From NCBI GenBank assembly GCA_019750135.1, contig JAIEOV010000055.1:36129-100128 (forward strand): DNA of 64,000 nt, written 5' to 3'. The translations under genes were made by a program, and so were the position numbers. The notes beneath the pieces are model-generated. The model did no database searches, had not been told where the DNA came from, and saw only the letters and a program-made list of their open reading frames with translations. Positions 12,701-19,768 of the stretch are shown here, piece by piece. The DNA is from Reyranella sp. (GTDB taxonomy: Bacteria > Pseudomonadota > Alphaproteobacteria > Reyranellales > Reyranellaceae). Position 1 is the first letter of the stretch, and each line of letters opens with the position of its first letter.

Positions 12701-12989
12701 TCATCAGGCCGCCGTGCTGCGCTTCCGACCCATCCTGATGACGACCATGGCCGCGATGCTGGGCGCCCTGCCGCTCGCCATCGGCTTCGGCGACGGCGCC
12801 GAGTTGCGCCAGCCGCTCGGCATCTCGATCATCGGCGGCCTGTTCGTCAGCCAGATCCTGACGCTCTATACGACGCCGGTGATCTACCTTTATCTCGACC
12901 GCTTCCGTAAGCGCGACCGCGACAGGCCCAGCCGCGTCGCCCGTGCCATGGGGACGTCGGGGGGGGCGACCGGTCCGGCAACAGCATGA
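9699..12989 (+). CDS. RND efflux transporter, inner-membrane pump subunit 2 (MdtC-like)
   Basis: This is a second full-length RND pump (1096 residues), coupled to the first by a 4-nt overlap. It starts MNLSAPFIARPVATTLL and keeps GFVVDDAIIVLENV in helix 4 and GIVKKNAIMMIDVAL in the second half. Two different RND subunits in tandem are diagnostic of MdtBC-type heterotrimeric pumps, which in enterobacteria export bile salts, novobiocin and zinc. The substrate here is unknown. An extra low-complexity Ala/Thr/Ser/Gly-rich insert of about 60 residues (about 770-832) interrupts the second periplasmic domain; it is absent from the sister protein and lengthens this one. Confidence 0.93.
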   Translation: MNLSAPFIARPVATTLLTIGIALAGLVAFLKLPVSPLPKVDFPTIQVSASLPGASPETVATSLTTPLERALGAIAGVTEITSMSTVGNARITLQFDLSRSIDGAARDVQAAINAARMEMPSDLPSNPQYRKINPADAPAVVLAVTSDTLGQGRLFDAASNILQQKLSQVTGVGQVVLGGSSLPAVRVEINPTALNKYQIGLESVRAALAAANANSPKGALEDGDRRFQIYSNDQARTAEEYRPLIIAWRNGAPVRLSEVAEVIDATENIRNEGQANGKRSVLVIIYLQPNANVIESVDEVRSLLPELQAALPNDVDLQVVSDRTVTIRGSLKEVEHALLISIILVVLVTFAFLRSARAGFVAAVAVPVSLITTFGGMYLLGYSINNLSLMAMAIAAGFVVDDAIIVLENVSRHIEAGMSRVDAALQGAREVGFTVVSMSVSLIAVFIPILLMQGIVGRLFREFAVTLSIAIVISMVVSLTTTPMMCAYVLQPHDSTRPEGRFFRWSERGFAALQRWYGGSLRFVLRHPLATMLVFLATVILNIDLYVTIPKGFFPQQDTGRIVGGIRADQSISFQAMRRKFRQFMEIVRQDPAIESVAGFTGGFSTNSGFVFATLKPLNERKISADQVIARLRPKLAQVPGANLFMAAVQDIRVGGRQGNAQYQFTLQADSLPDLYTWAPKLTEALRQDQSVITDVDSDQQQRGLQVNLTIDRDAAARLGVSTRSISSTLYDAFGQRQVSTIYNALNQYHVVMEVAPEYWENPERLKDIYVSTTGGAISGAQATAATVSTTPLATGAADPTAAVRNQRTNAIAVSGRGSASTGAAVSTTAETMVPLSQLVKYEYGTTPLAVNHQGLFVASTVSFNLVPGKTLSDAVAYVNATMHEIGMPATIHGSFQGTARAFQQNLSSQLLLVLAALAAVYIVLGILYESYIHPITILSTLPSAGIGALLALKITNVEFSLIAMIGVLLLIGIVKKNAIMMIDVALDRERSEGLVPAEAIHQAAVLRFRPILMTTMAAMLGALPLAIGFGDGAELRQPLGISIIGGLFVSQILTLYTTPVIYLYLDRFRKRDRDRPSRVARAMGTSGGATGPATA

Positions 12990-14554
12990 TGTCATCGCGT
13001 AACGTTCTGGCCTTTACCGCGGCCCTGGCCGCCAGCGGCTGCATGGTCGGCCCCGACTACAAGCGGCCGCCGCCGGCCGATCCGCCGTCGGTCGCCTTCA
13101 AGGAGACGACGGGGCCGGTCGTCGGCGTGGCGGCCAATTTCCAGCCGGCGCAGCCGCGCGATGCCATCGATCGTGGACCGTGGTGGTCGATGTACGACGA
13201 TGCGACGCTCAATGGCCTGGCGTCGCAGATCGACATCTCCAACCAGACGCTGATCCAGGCGGAGGCATCGTATCGCCAGGCCCAGGCGCTGGTGCGGCAG
13301 GATGCGTCCGGCCTCTATCCCACGGTCACGGGCAGCGGCGGCTACACGCAGAGCGGTTCGGGCAGCGGCAGCGCCCGTGCCGTGCAGGGCACCGTGGTCA
13401 ATGCCAGCACGGGCAGCGTCGGCCAGTACAATCTCGGGCCGTCGCTCTCCTGGCAGCTCGACGTGTGGGGCCGCATCCGTCGCCAGATCGAAAGCGATTC
13501 GGCCGCCGCCCAGGCCAGCGCCGCCGACCTGGCCAATGCCCGGCTGTCGGCACAGGCCAACCTCGCCATCAACTACTTCTCGATGCGCATCTCCGAGCAG
13601 CGCATCAAGGTCTTCCAGGCGTCGGTGGCGGCCTTCACGCGCTCGGTCGTGATCGTGCAGAACCAGCTCGATGCCGGCGTGGTGAGCCGCGTCGACCTTG
13701 CGCAGGCGCAAGCCCAGCTCGAGCAGACGCGCGCCACGCTGGTCGCCGAGAACATCACGCGCGCCCAATTCGAGCATGCCGTGGCCATCCTCGTCGGCAA
13801 GGCGCCGGCCGAGTTCAGCGTCGAGCCGGCGCCGCTGCCCAACGACGTGCCGACGGTCGAGCCCGGACTTCCCTCGACGCTGCTCGAGCGGCGGCCTGAC
13901 ATCGCTGCGGCCGAGCGGCTGATGGCCTCGGCCAACGCCCAGATCGGCGTGGCGCAGGCCGCCTACTACCCCAACATCTCGCTTGCCAGCACCGTCACCC
14001 TGGTGGCGAGCAGCCTCAATGCGCTGGCCATGCTCTCCAATGCGGTGTGGTCGGTCGGCCCGGCCTTCAGCGGGACGCTGTTCGACGGCGGCGCGCTCAA
14101 GGCGCAGGTCGAGGGCGCTCGCGCTCGCTACGATTCGCAGGTCGCGGCTTATCGCCAGACAATTCTGGTCGCCTTCCAGCAGGTCGAGGACGCGCTGGTC
14201 CAGCAGCGCGTGCTGATCGAGCAGGAGAAGGTGCAGCGCGCCGCGGTCGCCGCCTCGCGTGAGGCCGAGCGCCTGTCGCTCAACCAGTACCTTCTGGGCA
14301 CGGTCCCCTATACGACGGTGGTGCAGACCCAGACCGCGGCGCTGACGGCAGAGCAGACGCTGCTCTCCATTCGTCTCAACCGGCTCACGGCCAGTGCCAA
14401 TCTCGTCCTGGCGCTGGGCGGCGGCTGGCGCGACACCGACCTGCCGTCGCCCTATCCGGTCGGCGGCCTCGACCAGAAGCCGCAGCCGCCGATGCCGACG
14501 CCGCAGAGCCTCGAGCCGGGAAAGCCGTGGTGGAGGTTCTGGGGCCGCTCGTAG
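12986..14554 (+). CDS. Outer-membrane efflux channel, NodT/OprM-type lipoprotein
   Basis: This TolC-superfamily channel (522 residues) completes the tripartite pump. The N-terminus has a lipoprotein signal with lipobox ASGC (Cys at about residue 19), then the common MVGPDYKRPP start of NodT-type factors. Two repeats of the outer-membrane efflux domain follow, each with a long coiled-coil hairpin, for example around SRVDLAQAQAQLEQTRATL. The ATG at 12986 overlaps the stop of the pump gene, so all four efflux genes form one operon. The C-terminus is Pro-rich. Confidence 0.93.
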   Translation: MMSSRNVLAFTAALAASGCMVGPDYKRPPPADPPSVAFKETTGPVVGVAANFQPAQPRDAIDRGPWWSMYDDATLNGLASQIDISNQTLIQAEASYRQAQALVRQDASGLYPTVTGSGGYTQSGSGSGSARAVQGTVVNASTGSVGQYNLGPSLSWQLDVWGRIRRQIESDSAAAQASAADLANARLSAQANLAINYFSMRISEQRIKVFQASVAAFTRSVVIVQNQLDAGVVSRVDLAQAQAQLEQTRATLVAENITRAQFEHAVAILVGKAPAEFSVEPAPLPNDVPTVEPGLPSTLLERRPDIAAAERLMASANAQIGVAQAAYYPNISLASTVTLVASSLNALAMLSNAVWSVGPAFSGTLFDGGALKAQVEGARARYDSQVAAYRQTILVAFQQVEDALVQQRVLIEQEKVQRAAVAASREAERLSLNQYLLGTVPYTTVVQTQTAALTAEQTLLSIRLNRLTASANLVLALGGGWRDTDLPSPYPVGGLDQKPQPPMPTPQSLEPGKPWWRFWGRS

Positions 14555-14903
14555 CTTTGCACAGAGGTTGCCGAGTCGGAGCGAGGCCGAGGGGGCTGCC
14601 AGCACCGCTGGCACCGGTGCTCGACCCGAACATTTTTGCGCCCTTTAACCTCTTATGGCGCGCAAAAACTCGAACCTCAGTTGGTTCTGAAGAGCACCTC
14701 AGTTATATTGCATCGCGTGTCGTTTCGCAGCGGCTCCGCTCTATGCATCGTTCATTCGCTACCCATCGCGCCCGACCGCAGCCGGGCCGGCCTGTCCGGC
14801 CGAGCGAAAATCGGTAGCGATAATAGCGGAAATGTCTCGGAAATGCCGACAATGCCGGAAAATCATCTCGCCCGCCGAGGAACGATCATCGTCCTTTTAG
14901 GCG
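14555..14903. other. Convergent intergenic region with two hairpins
   Basis: This 349-base gap lies between the convergent channel and Bug-receptor genes. It holds AGCACCG/CGGTGCT at 14601-14621 (7-bp stem). It also holds an 8-bp stem, TTTTTGCG with CGCAAAAA, at 14633-14640 and 14661-14668. Because the stem of the second is itself T/A-rich on both strands, it could end transcription from either side. No coding feature is supported. Confidence 0.45.
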
Positions 14904-15878
14904 CTATTCCAATTTGATGCCGGTGCGCTTGATGAAGGCCTGCCAGCGGTCGACCTCGGCGCGGATGGTGGCCATGAAGGCCTCCGAGCTGCCGCCGACG
15001 GGGACAACGCCGTCGTCGGCGAGGCGGCCCGAGACTTCCGGGCTTTTGAGCACGGCGTCGAGTTCGCCGTTCAGGCGGCTTACGATCTCGGCGGGAATGC
15101 CCTTGGGCCCGATCATGCCGTGCCAGAGCCCGAAGTTGACCGTCGGGTAGCCCTGCTCGGTGTACGACGGAATGTCGGGCGCAGCGGCGAGTCGCGTGGT
15201 CGTGCTGATGGCGAGGCCGCGCAGCTTGCCGCTCTTGATGTAGGGCAGCATGGTGGTCGTGCCGCCGCTCAGCATGTCGACGTTGCCCGCCAGCAGATCG
15301 GCGAGGGCGGGCGCAGTGCCGCGATAGGGCACATGGGTCGCCTTGATGCCCGCGGCATCGAGGAAGAACTCGGTGGCGAGATGCACCAGCCCGCCCGCGC
15401 CGCTCGAGCCGTAGCTGAGCTTGCCCGGTTCGCGCCTGGCGAGCGCCACCAGGTCGCCCAGTGTCTTCATCGGCGACGCGGCGCCGACGCAGAGCACGCT
15501 CGGCTCCTCGGTGAACTGGCCGATCGCTACGATGTCGCCCAGCGAATCGAACGACGGCTTGTGCAGGAGCGAGTTGATGGCGTAGCTGCCCGAGATGGTG
15601 AGGTAGGTGTAGCCGTCGGGCGGCGACTTGATGGCAGCCTCGGCGCCGAGGTTGCCGCCGGCGCCGGGTTTGTTCTCGACCAGCATGGTCTGGCCGAGCC
15701 GCGCCGTGAGCTTTTCCGCGATCAGCCGGCTGGTGAAGTCCGAGCCGCCGCCCGGCGCGAAGGGCGCAATCAGCTTGATCGGCCGCGACGGCCAGGCCTG
15801 CGCCTCGGCGCGTCCGGCGAGCGCCAGCGTCGCGCCGGCCAGCAGCGTGCGCCGGCCGATCATGATGCGGGCCCTCAT
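14904..15878 (-). CDS. Tripartite tricarboxylate transporter receptor, Bug/TctC family
   Basis: This periplasmic solute receptor is about 324 residues, the usual length. The signal peptide (RRTLLAGATLALAGRAEA) has a twin Arg. The mature protein shows the family hallmarks: WPSRPIKLIAPFAPGGGSD at the start, VENKPGAGG, and a VPYRG ligand loop. Bug proteins bind carboxylated or aromatic ligands for TctAB permeases or for signalling; no tctA or tctB gene is nearby, as is usual for this expanded family. Its ATG overlaps the stop of the DUF4387 gene in ATGA, so it is the last gene of a three-gene unit. Confidence 0.92.
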   Translation of the reverse strand: MRARIMIGRRTLLAGATLALAGRAEAQAWPSRPIKLIAPFAPGGGSDFTSRLIAEKLTARLGQTMLVENKPGAGGNLGAEAAIKSPPDGYTYLTISGSYAINSLLHKPSFDSLGDIVAIGQFTEEPSVLCVGAASPMKTLGDLVALARREPGKLSYGSSGAGGLVHLATEFFLDAAGIKATHVPYRGTAPALADLLAGNVDMLSGGTTTMLPYIKSGKLRGLAISTTTRLAAAPDIPSYTEQGYPTVNFGLWHGMIGPKGIPAEIVSRLNGELDAVLKSPEVSGRLADDGVVPVGGSSEAFMATIRAEVDRWQAFIKRTGIKLE

Positions 15879-16207
15879 GATTCAGGCCACGGCACGCGGA
15901 TCTCCTGCAGCGGCACGTGCTGCTGGGCCGCATGCATGTCGGTCTCGCCGATGCCGCCCTGGGCGCGCGGCCGCGGCAAAGTGATCTTCACCGCGTTCAC
16001 CAGCTCGAAGAAGCCGAAGGTGATGATGGCCTGCGTCGGCACGTTGTAGAGCTCGGACACCAGCTCCTTGGTGATGACGCCGCTCTTCTTCACGGCGTCG
16101 AAGTCCTCGCGGGTCTTGAACACGATATCGAGGGTGATCTCGAAGGGGCCCGCGTTCTTGCTGCGGATCACCTTGGCGATCTCGCGCAGGGGTGTGTCGA
16201 CGGCCAT
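15875..16207 (-). CDS. DUF4387 family protein
   Basis: The 110-residue protein is cytoplasmic with no signal or membrane segment. It matches the DUF4387 family by length and by the segments IRSKNAGPFEITLDI and ITFGFFELVNAVKITLPRP. Its biochemical role is unknown. DUF4387 genes usually sit beside AtuA-like genes, and here it follows one by 3 nt and overlaps the Bug receptor gene. The context suggests a small subunit or partner of the AtuA-like protein in catabolism of an organic acid. Confidence 0.88.
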   Translation of the reverse strand: MAVDTPLREIAKVIRSKNAGPFEITLDIVFKTREDFDAVKKSGVITKELVSELYNVPTQAIITFGFFELVNAVKITLPRPRAQGGIGETDMHAAQQHVPLQEIRVPWPES

Positions 16208-16210
16208 GCC

Positions 16211-17578
16211 TCAGATCTCCTCGACCTTGATGGGGAACAGCGCCGTCGGGCTGTCGACCTGCATCAGGTGATAGACGTTGAACGCGCAGGCCTCGCCCAA
16301 CGGGATCTCCAGCGGCGTGAAGGGCGAGGCGAGATTGCCCGCGGTGGCGATTCGACCGGGATAAGGCGCATGCATCAGGCTGGTGCGGGTCTTGCCGCAG
16401 ATCGCGGTGGCGAGCGACTGGGTCGCCGCGGCGACCTCGACGATGATGCAAAGCTCGTGCGCCGGCGTCTTCACCGGCTCGAGCTCGCCCATCACGCCGT
16501 TCTTGCCGTAGATGTGGGGGATGATGCGGTAGCTCTCCTCGGGCACCTCGGCGAAGTAGGCGCGCGTGGCGGCGATCACCTTGGCCAGGATCTCGTCGAT
16601 CTGGCCGATGAAGATCGGATCGCGGGCGCCGGCGATGAAGATGCTGCGATAGCCCGAGGTTCGCGCCCCCTCGAGCTTCACCGTGTAGTGCTTCGACGGC
16701 TCGAAGCGGCTGCCCGAGACGCGCACGCGGCGGTCGGTGACCTGCTCGTACTTGCATTGCGACAGGTCGAGCGTGCCGCCCGGTCCCGCCAGCAGGAAAG
16801 GATGGGTCTTTTCGTAGAGCGTGTGGGCCGCCACCGAGGCCGTCGTGCAGCGCTCGTTGGGATTGAGCGGCTCGATCTCGAAGTGATCGCGCCTGAGCCA
16901 GCCCATGACGTTGCGTCCGACCGGCTCGGCGCAGAGGGCTCCGCATTCCATGATCTTGCCCATGTGCCAGGCCAGCGCCGGATCGAAGCCGGCGCGGATC
17001 GCCATCGCCGCGGTGGGCGAGGGGTCGTAGGAGCGGCCGCTCACCACGACGTCGACGCCTTCACTCTCGTCGAGCGCCTTGAGGAACGGCTCGGCGCCCA
17101 TCTGCGCCACGACGACGGTCGCGGCATCGACCTCGCGCGGATCGAGCGGCGGCACCGGGCCGAGCGGCTCGACGCGGCCGGCCTGCATCTCCTTCTTGAT
17201 ATGGCCCTTGTCGATGTCGGCGTAGATCGAGGCGAGCTTGAAGTTCCAGCCGCGCTTCTTCGCGATCTCGACGATGATGTCGCGGAAGACGTCGACATGC
17301 AGATTGGTGCCGTCGCCGCCGGCCGACGAGATCAAGAGCGGCACCTTGGCGGCGCGCTGGCCCTCGAGCAGGACCTCGATGTCCTTCACATAGGCCTCGC
17401 GGCTGCAGGTCATCTCGCCCAGCCCGAGCTTCTGCGGGCCCGAATCGGTCGAGCCCGAATCGATGGTGATGGCGTGCGGCTTCTGCGCCAGCCCGAGCTT
17501 GAAGTGATCGACCGGGAAACCGTAGCCCAGCATCCCCGACGGCGTGAGGATGCGGATTTCGTCGTTGCTGGCGGCCAT
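16211..17578 (-). CDS. Acyclic terpene utilization AtuA-like protein (DUF1446)
   Basis: The 455-residue protein carries the AtuA/DUF1446 fold signature. An N-terminal GMLGYGFP precedes the Gly-rich SSAGGDGTNLHVD segment, and AGARDPIFIGQID follows near the C-terminus. AtuA was named in the Pseudomonas citronellol/geraniol pathway, but its reaction is not established. No other atu genes occur here, so the substrate is probably different. The start at 17578 (MAASNDEIRIL) is chosen because the long upstream extension of the open frame runs antisense to the GntR and dinB genes. It is the first gene of the unit with DUF4387 and Bug, divergent from GntR. Confidence 0.85.
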   Translation of the reverse strand: MAASNDEIRILTPSGMLGYGFPVDHFKLGLAQKPHAITIDSGSTDSGPQKLGLGEMTCSREAYVKDIEVLLEGQRAAKVPLLISSAGGDGTNLHVDVFRDIIVEIAKKRGWNFKLASIYADIDKGHIKKEMQAGRVEPLGPVPPLDPREVDAATVVVAQMGAEPFLKALDESEGVDVVVSGRSYDPSPTAAMAIRAGFDPALAWHMGKIMECGALCAEPVGRNVMGWLRRDHFEIEPLNPNERCTTASVAAHTLYEKTHPFLLAGPGGTLDLSQCKYEQVTDRRVRVSGSRFEPSKHYTVKLEGARTSGYRSIFIAGARDPIFIGQIDEILAKVIAATRAYFAEVPEESYRIIPHIYGKNGVMGELEPVKTPAHELCIIVEVAAATQSLATAICGKTRTSLMHAPYPGRIATAGNLASPFTPLEIPLGEACAFNVYHLMQVDSPTALFPIKVEEI

Positions 17579-17607
17579 TTTCCGGACTTCGTCTGGTGGA
17601 ATGCCGG

Positions 17608-17617
17608 TGGTATACCA
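17608..17617. promoter_or_regulatory. Palindromic GntR-type operator
   Basis: TGGTATACCA is a perfect 10-bp palindrome, 30 nt upstream of the AtuA-like start codon and 8 nt upstream of the GntR ATG at 17626. FCD-type GntR regulators commonly bind palindromes containing GTATAC. The site is placed to control both divergent genes. The role is inferred from sequence and position. Confidence 0.65.
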
Positions 17618-17625
17618 TTGGCACA

Positions 17626-18288
17626 ATGGACACGCTAGCCCCCGACGATCTGGAGCCGGGCGAGGGCCAGAAGCTTTCGGTCGTGGCCTATGGTGCGCTG
17701 CTCGACATGATCCTGCGCGGCGCCATCGGTGCGGGCGAACCGGTGACGGAACGGCTGATCGCGGCGCGCCTCGGCATGTCTCGCACGCCCGTGCGCGAAG
17801 CCGTGCGCCGCCTGGAAGGGGAGGGCACGTTGCTGCGCCAGCGCAACGGCGCGCTGGTGGTGCAGCCCTATTCCATGGAGACGTTCCTGCACGCCCTGGC
17901 GGTGCGGCGCCTGCTGGAAGGAGAGACCGCGCGCCTGGCGGCGGGCAAGATTGCCCCGGCCGTGCTCGCCGCGTTGCGCGAGCGCATCGAGCGCCTGCGC
18001 CGCGAGGGGCTGGGCGACGGCGGCCGGCAGGACGACCGCGACTTCCATGCCGCCATCGCCCAGGCCTCGGGCAATCCCGTGCTGGCGACCACGATCGCCG
18101 ACCTGCGCAAGCGCACCGCCATGTTCCGCCTCGGCCGCCTGCCCGAGCGCCTCGACCAGGTCTGCGACGAGCACCTCGCCATCGTCGATGCCCTGCAGAG
18201 CGGCGACGGCGAGACGGCGCGCGCGGCCATGCAGAGCCACATCGACAACGTCCGCGCTCATCTTCTGCAACGGCTGACGGCGATCTAA
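17626..18288 (+). CDS. GntR-family transcriptional regulator (FadR/FCD subgroup)
   Basis: The 220-residue protein has an N-terminal winged helix-turn-helix (about residues 20-80) with the family hallmark AARLGMSRTPVREAVRRLEGEG. A C-terminal all-helical FCD ligand domain follows, with Asp/His metal-site candidates in DDRDFHAAIA and the final HIDN. The ATG at 17626 is preferred over an in-frame GTG at 17596, because the longer form would put the TGGTATACCA operator inside the coding region. It is divergent from the AtuA/DUF4387/Bug unit, its most likely target, with the substrate or a derivative as inducer. Confidence 0.9.
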   Translation: MDTLAPDDLEPGEGQKLSVVAYGALLDMILRGAIGAGEPVTERLIAARLGMSRTPVREAVRRLEGEGTLLRQRNGALVVQPYSMETFLHALAVRRLLEGETARLAAGKIAPAVLAALRERIERLRREGLGDGGRQDDRDFHAAIAQASGNPVLATTIADLRKRTAMFRLGRLPERLDQVCDEHLAIVDALQSGDGETARAAMQSHIDNVRAHLLQRLTAI

Positions 18289-18298
18289 GATCGCCGGC

Positions 18299-19375
18299 AT
18301 GGCGGAGGAGATCCGCAAGATCATCCATATCGACATGGACGCCTTCTATGCGTCCGTGGAGCAGCGTGACGACCCGGCCTTGCGCGGCAAGCCGGTGGCC
18401 GTCGGCGGCCGCCAGCGCGGCGTGGTCATGGCCGCGTCGTACGAGGCGCGCAAGTTCGGCGTGCGCTCGGCCATGCCGACCGCGACGGCCCGGCGGCTCT
18501 GTGCCGAGCTCCTGCTCGTGAAGCCACGCTTCGACGTCTACAAGGAGGTGTCGCGCCAGATCCGCGAGATCTTCCTGGAATACACCCCGCTGGTCGAACC
18601 GCTGTCGCTCGATGAGGCCTATCTCGACGTCACGACGAACCTCAAGAACATGCCGCTGGCCAGCGATATCGCCCGCGAGATCCGCGCCCGCATCCTGGAG
18701 CGTACCGGCCTCACCGCCTCGGCCGGCATCTCCTACAACAAGTTTCTGGCCAAGCTCGCCTCCGACCATCGCAAGCCCAACGGCCAGACGGTGATCCCGC
18801 CTGACAAGGGCCCGGCCTTCGTCGAGGACCTGGCCGTGGGCAAGTTCCACGGCATCGGCCCCAAGACGGCAGAAAAGATGAATCGCCTGGGCATCCATAC
18901 CGGCGCCGATCTCAGGGCGCAGTCGCTGGAGTTCCTGGAGCAGTATTTCGGCAAAGCCGGCACCTGGTACTTCGCCATTGCCCGCGGCCAGGACGATCGC
19001 CGAGTGGTGCCCAACCGGCCGCGCAAGTCCGTCGGCTCGGAGACGACGTTCATGGAGGACCTCGGCCGACCGAGCGACATCGAGCACGGCGTGGCGTCGG
19101 TGCTCGACGACGTGTGGTCATACTGCGAGCGCACCGGCATCCTCGGTCGTACCGTGACGGTGAAGATCAAGTATGCCGACTTCCAGATCGTGACCCGCAG
19201 CCGCACTCTGAACGAGCCGGTGGCGAGCCGCGCCGTGCTCGAACAGACCAGCATCGGTCTCGTGCGCTCGATCTACCCGCTGCAAAAGAACGTGCGTCTG
19301 CTCGGCGTCTCGCTGCACAACCTCGCACCGCGCGGCGAGCCCGTGACCGAACCGCAGATGACGTTGGAGTTTTAG
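18299..19375 (+). CDS. dinB: DNA polymerase IV (Y-family translesion polymerase)
   Basis: DinB copies past DNA lesions with low fidelity. The 358-residue product begins with the Y-family palm motif IIHIDMDAFYASVEQ, which supplies the first catalytic Asp. It keeps SLDEAYLDVT for the second acidic pair, the little-finger domain, and helix-hairpin-helix residues around FHGIGPKTAEKM. It ends in QMTLEF, a plausible sliding-clamp-binding peptide. It starts 10 nt after the GntR stop. No LexA box was recognised upstream. Confidence 0.96.
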   Translation: MAEEIRKIIHIDMDAFYASVEQRDDPALRGKPVAVGGRQRGVVMAASYEARKFGVRSAMPTATARRLCAELLLVKPRFDVYKEVSRQIREIFLEYTPLVEPLSLDEAYLDVTTNLKNMPLASDIAREIRARILERTGLTASAGISYNKFLAKLASDHRKPNGQTVIPPDKGPAFVEDLAVGKFHGIGPKTAEKMNRLGIHTGADLRAQSLEFLEQYFGKAGTWYFAIARGQDDRRVVPNRPRKSVGSETTFMEDLGRPSDIEHGVASVLDDVWSYCERTGILGRTVTVKIKYADFQIVTRSRTLNEPVASRAVLEQTSIGLVRSIYPLQKNVRLLGVSLHNLAPRGEPVTEPQMTLEF

Positions 19376-19398
19376 GTGGGCGTCGATCCACGCACCCT

Positions 19399-19427
19399 GT
19401 CATCCCGAGCGTGGCGAGGGACCTTTC
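19399..19427 (+). repeat. Left terminal inverted repeat of the GIY-YIG cassette
   Basis: This 29-base element matches the reverse complement of 19712-19740 at 28 of 29 positions. Each copy can fold as CCC-GA-GC, a short loop, then GC-GA-GGG, a hairpin with tandem G-A mismatches that could form sheared pairs. It ends 6 nt before the start codon of the GIY-YIG gene. Confidence 0.8.
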
Positions 19428-19433
19428 AGCCCA

Positions 19434-19739
19434 ATGCATGCCTACTACGTCTACATTCTCACTAACGTGAAGCGGAACGTGATGTATGTCGGCGTGACCA
19501 ATGATCTTGAGAATCGCGTCGCCGACCACTGTGATGGCAGAGGTGGTGCCTTCACGCGAAAATACCGCGTCAACACGCTCGTTCACGTTGAAGAGTTTCA
19601 ATACGTCGACGAGGCGATTGCTCGCGAGAAGGAAATCAAAGGCTGGCGCCGATCAAAGAAGAATGCGCTTGTTGAAGCGTCGAATCCGACTTGGGCTGAC
19701 CTGACTGGTCCGAAAGGTCCCTCGCTACGCTCGGGATGA
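19434..19739 (+). CDS. GIY-YIG nuclease superfamily protein (UPF0213/YhbQ-like)
   Basis: The 101-residue protein is a minimal GIY-YIG nuclease. YYVYIL and MYVGVT form the GIY-YIG strands, with the conserved Arg in LENRVADH and a catalytic-type Glu in AREKEIKGWRR. The family makes single-strand cuts in DNA; stand-alone bacterial members are poorly characterised. The gene is bounded by near-perfect inverted repeats, and its last codons and TGA stop are supplied by the right repeat. Its base composition is visibly less GC-rich than that of dinB or the reductase gene. These points suggest a mobile or recently gained cassette. Confidence 0.85.
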   Translation: MHAYYVYILTNVKRNVMYVGVTNDLENRVADHCDGRGGAFTRKYRVNTLVHVEEFQYVDEAIAREKEIKGWRRSKKNALVEASNPTWADLTGPKGPSLRSG

Positions 19740-19740
19740 C
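19712..19740 (-). repeat. Right terminal inverted repeat of the GIY-YIG cassette
   Basis: It is the inverted partner of 19399-19427, with one difference in 29 bases. It encodes the last residues (about KGPSLRSG) and stop codon of the GIY-YIG protein, so gene and repeat form one unit. Confidence 0.8.
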
Positions 19741-19768
19741 AACGTCGTCGTGTCTACCGCAGTGCGAC

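Noticed and set aside
17579..19087. An N-terminal extension that would make the AtuA-like protein 958 residues long
   Set aside because: It runs antisense to GntR and dinB, is Arg/Gly-rich and has no domain character; the family-type start is at 17578.
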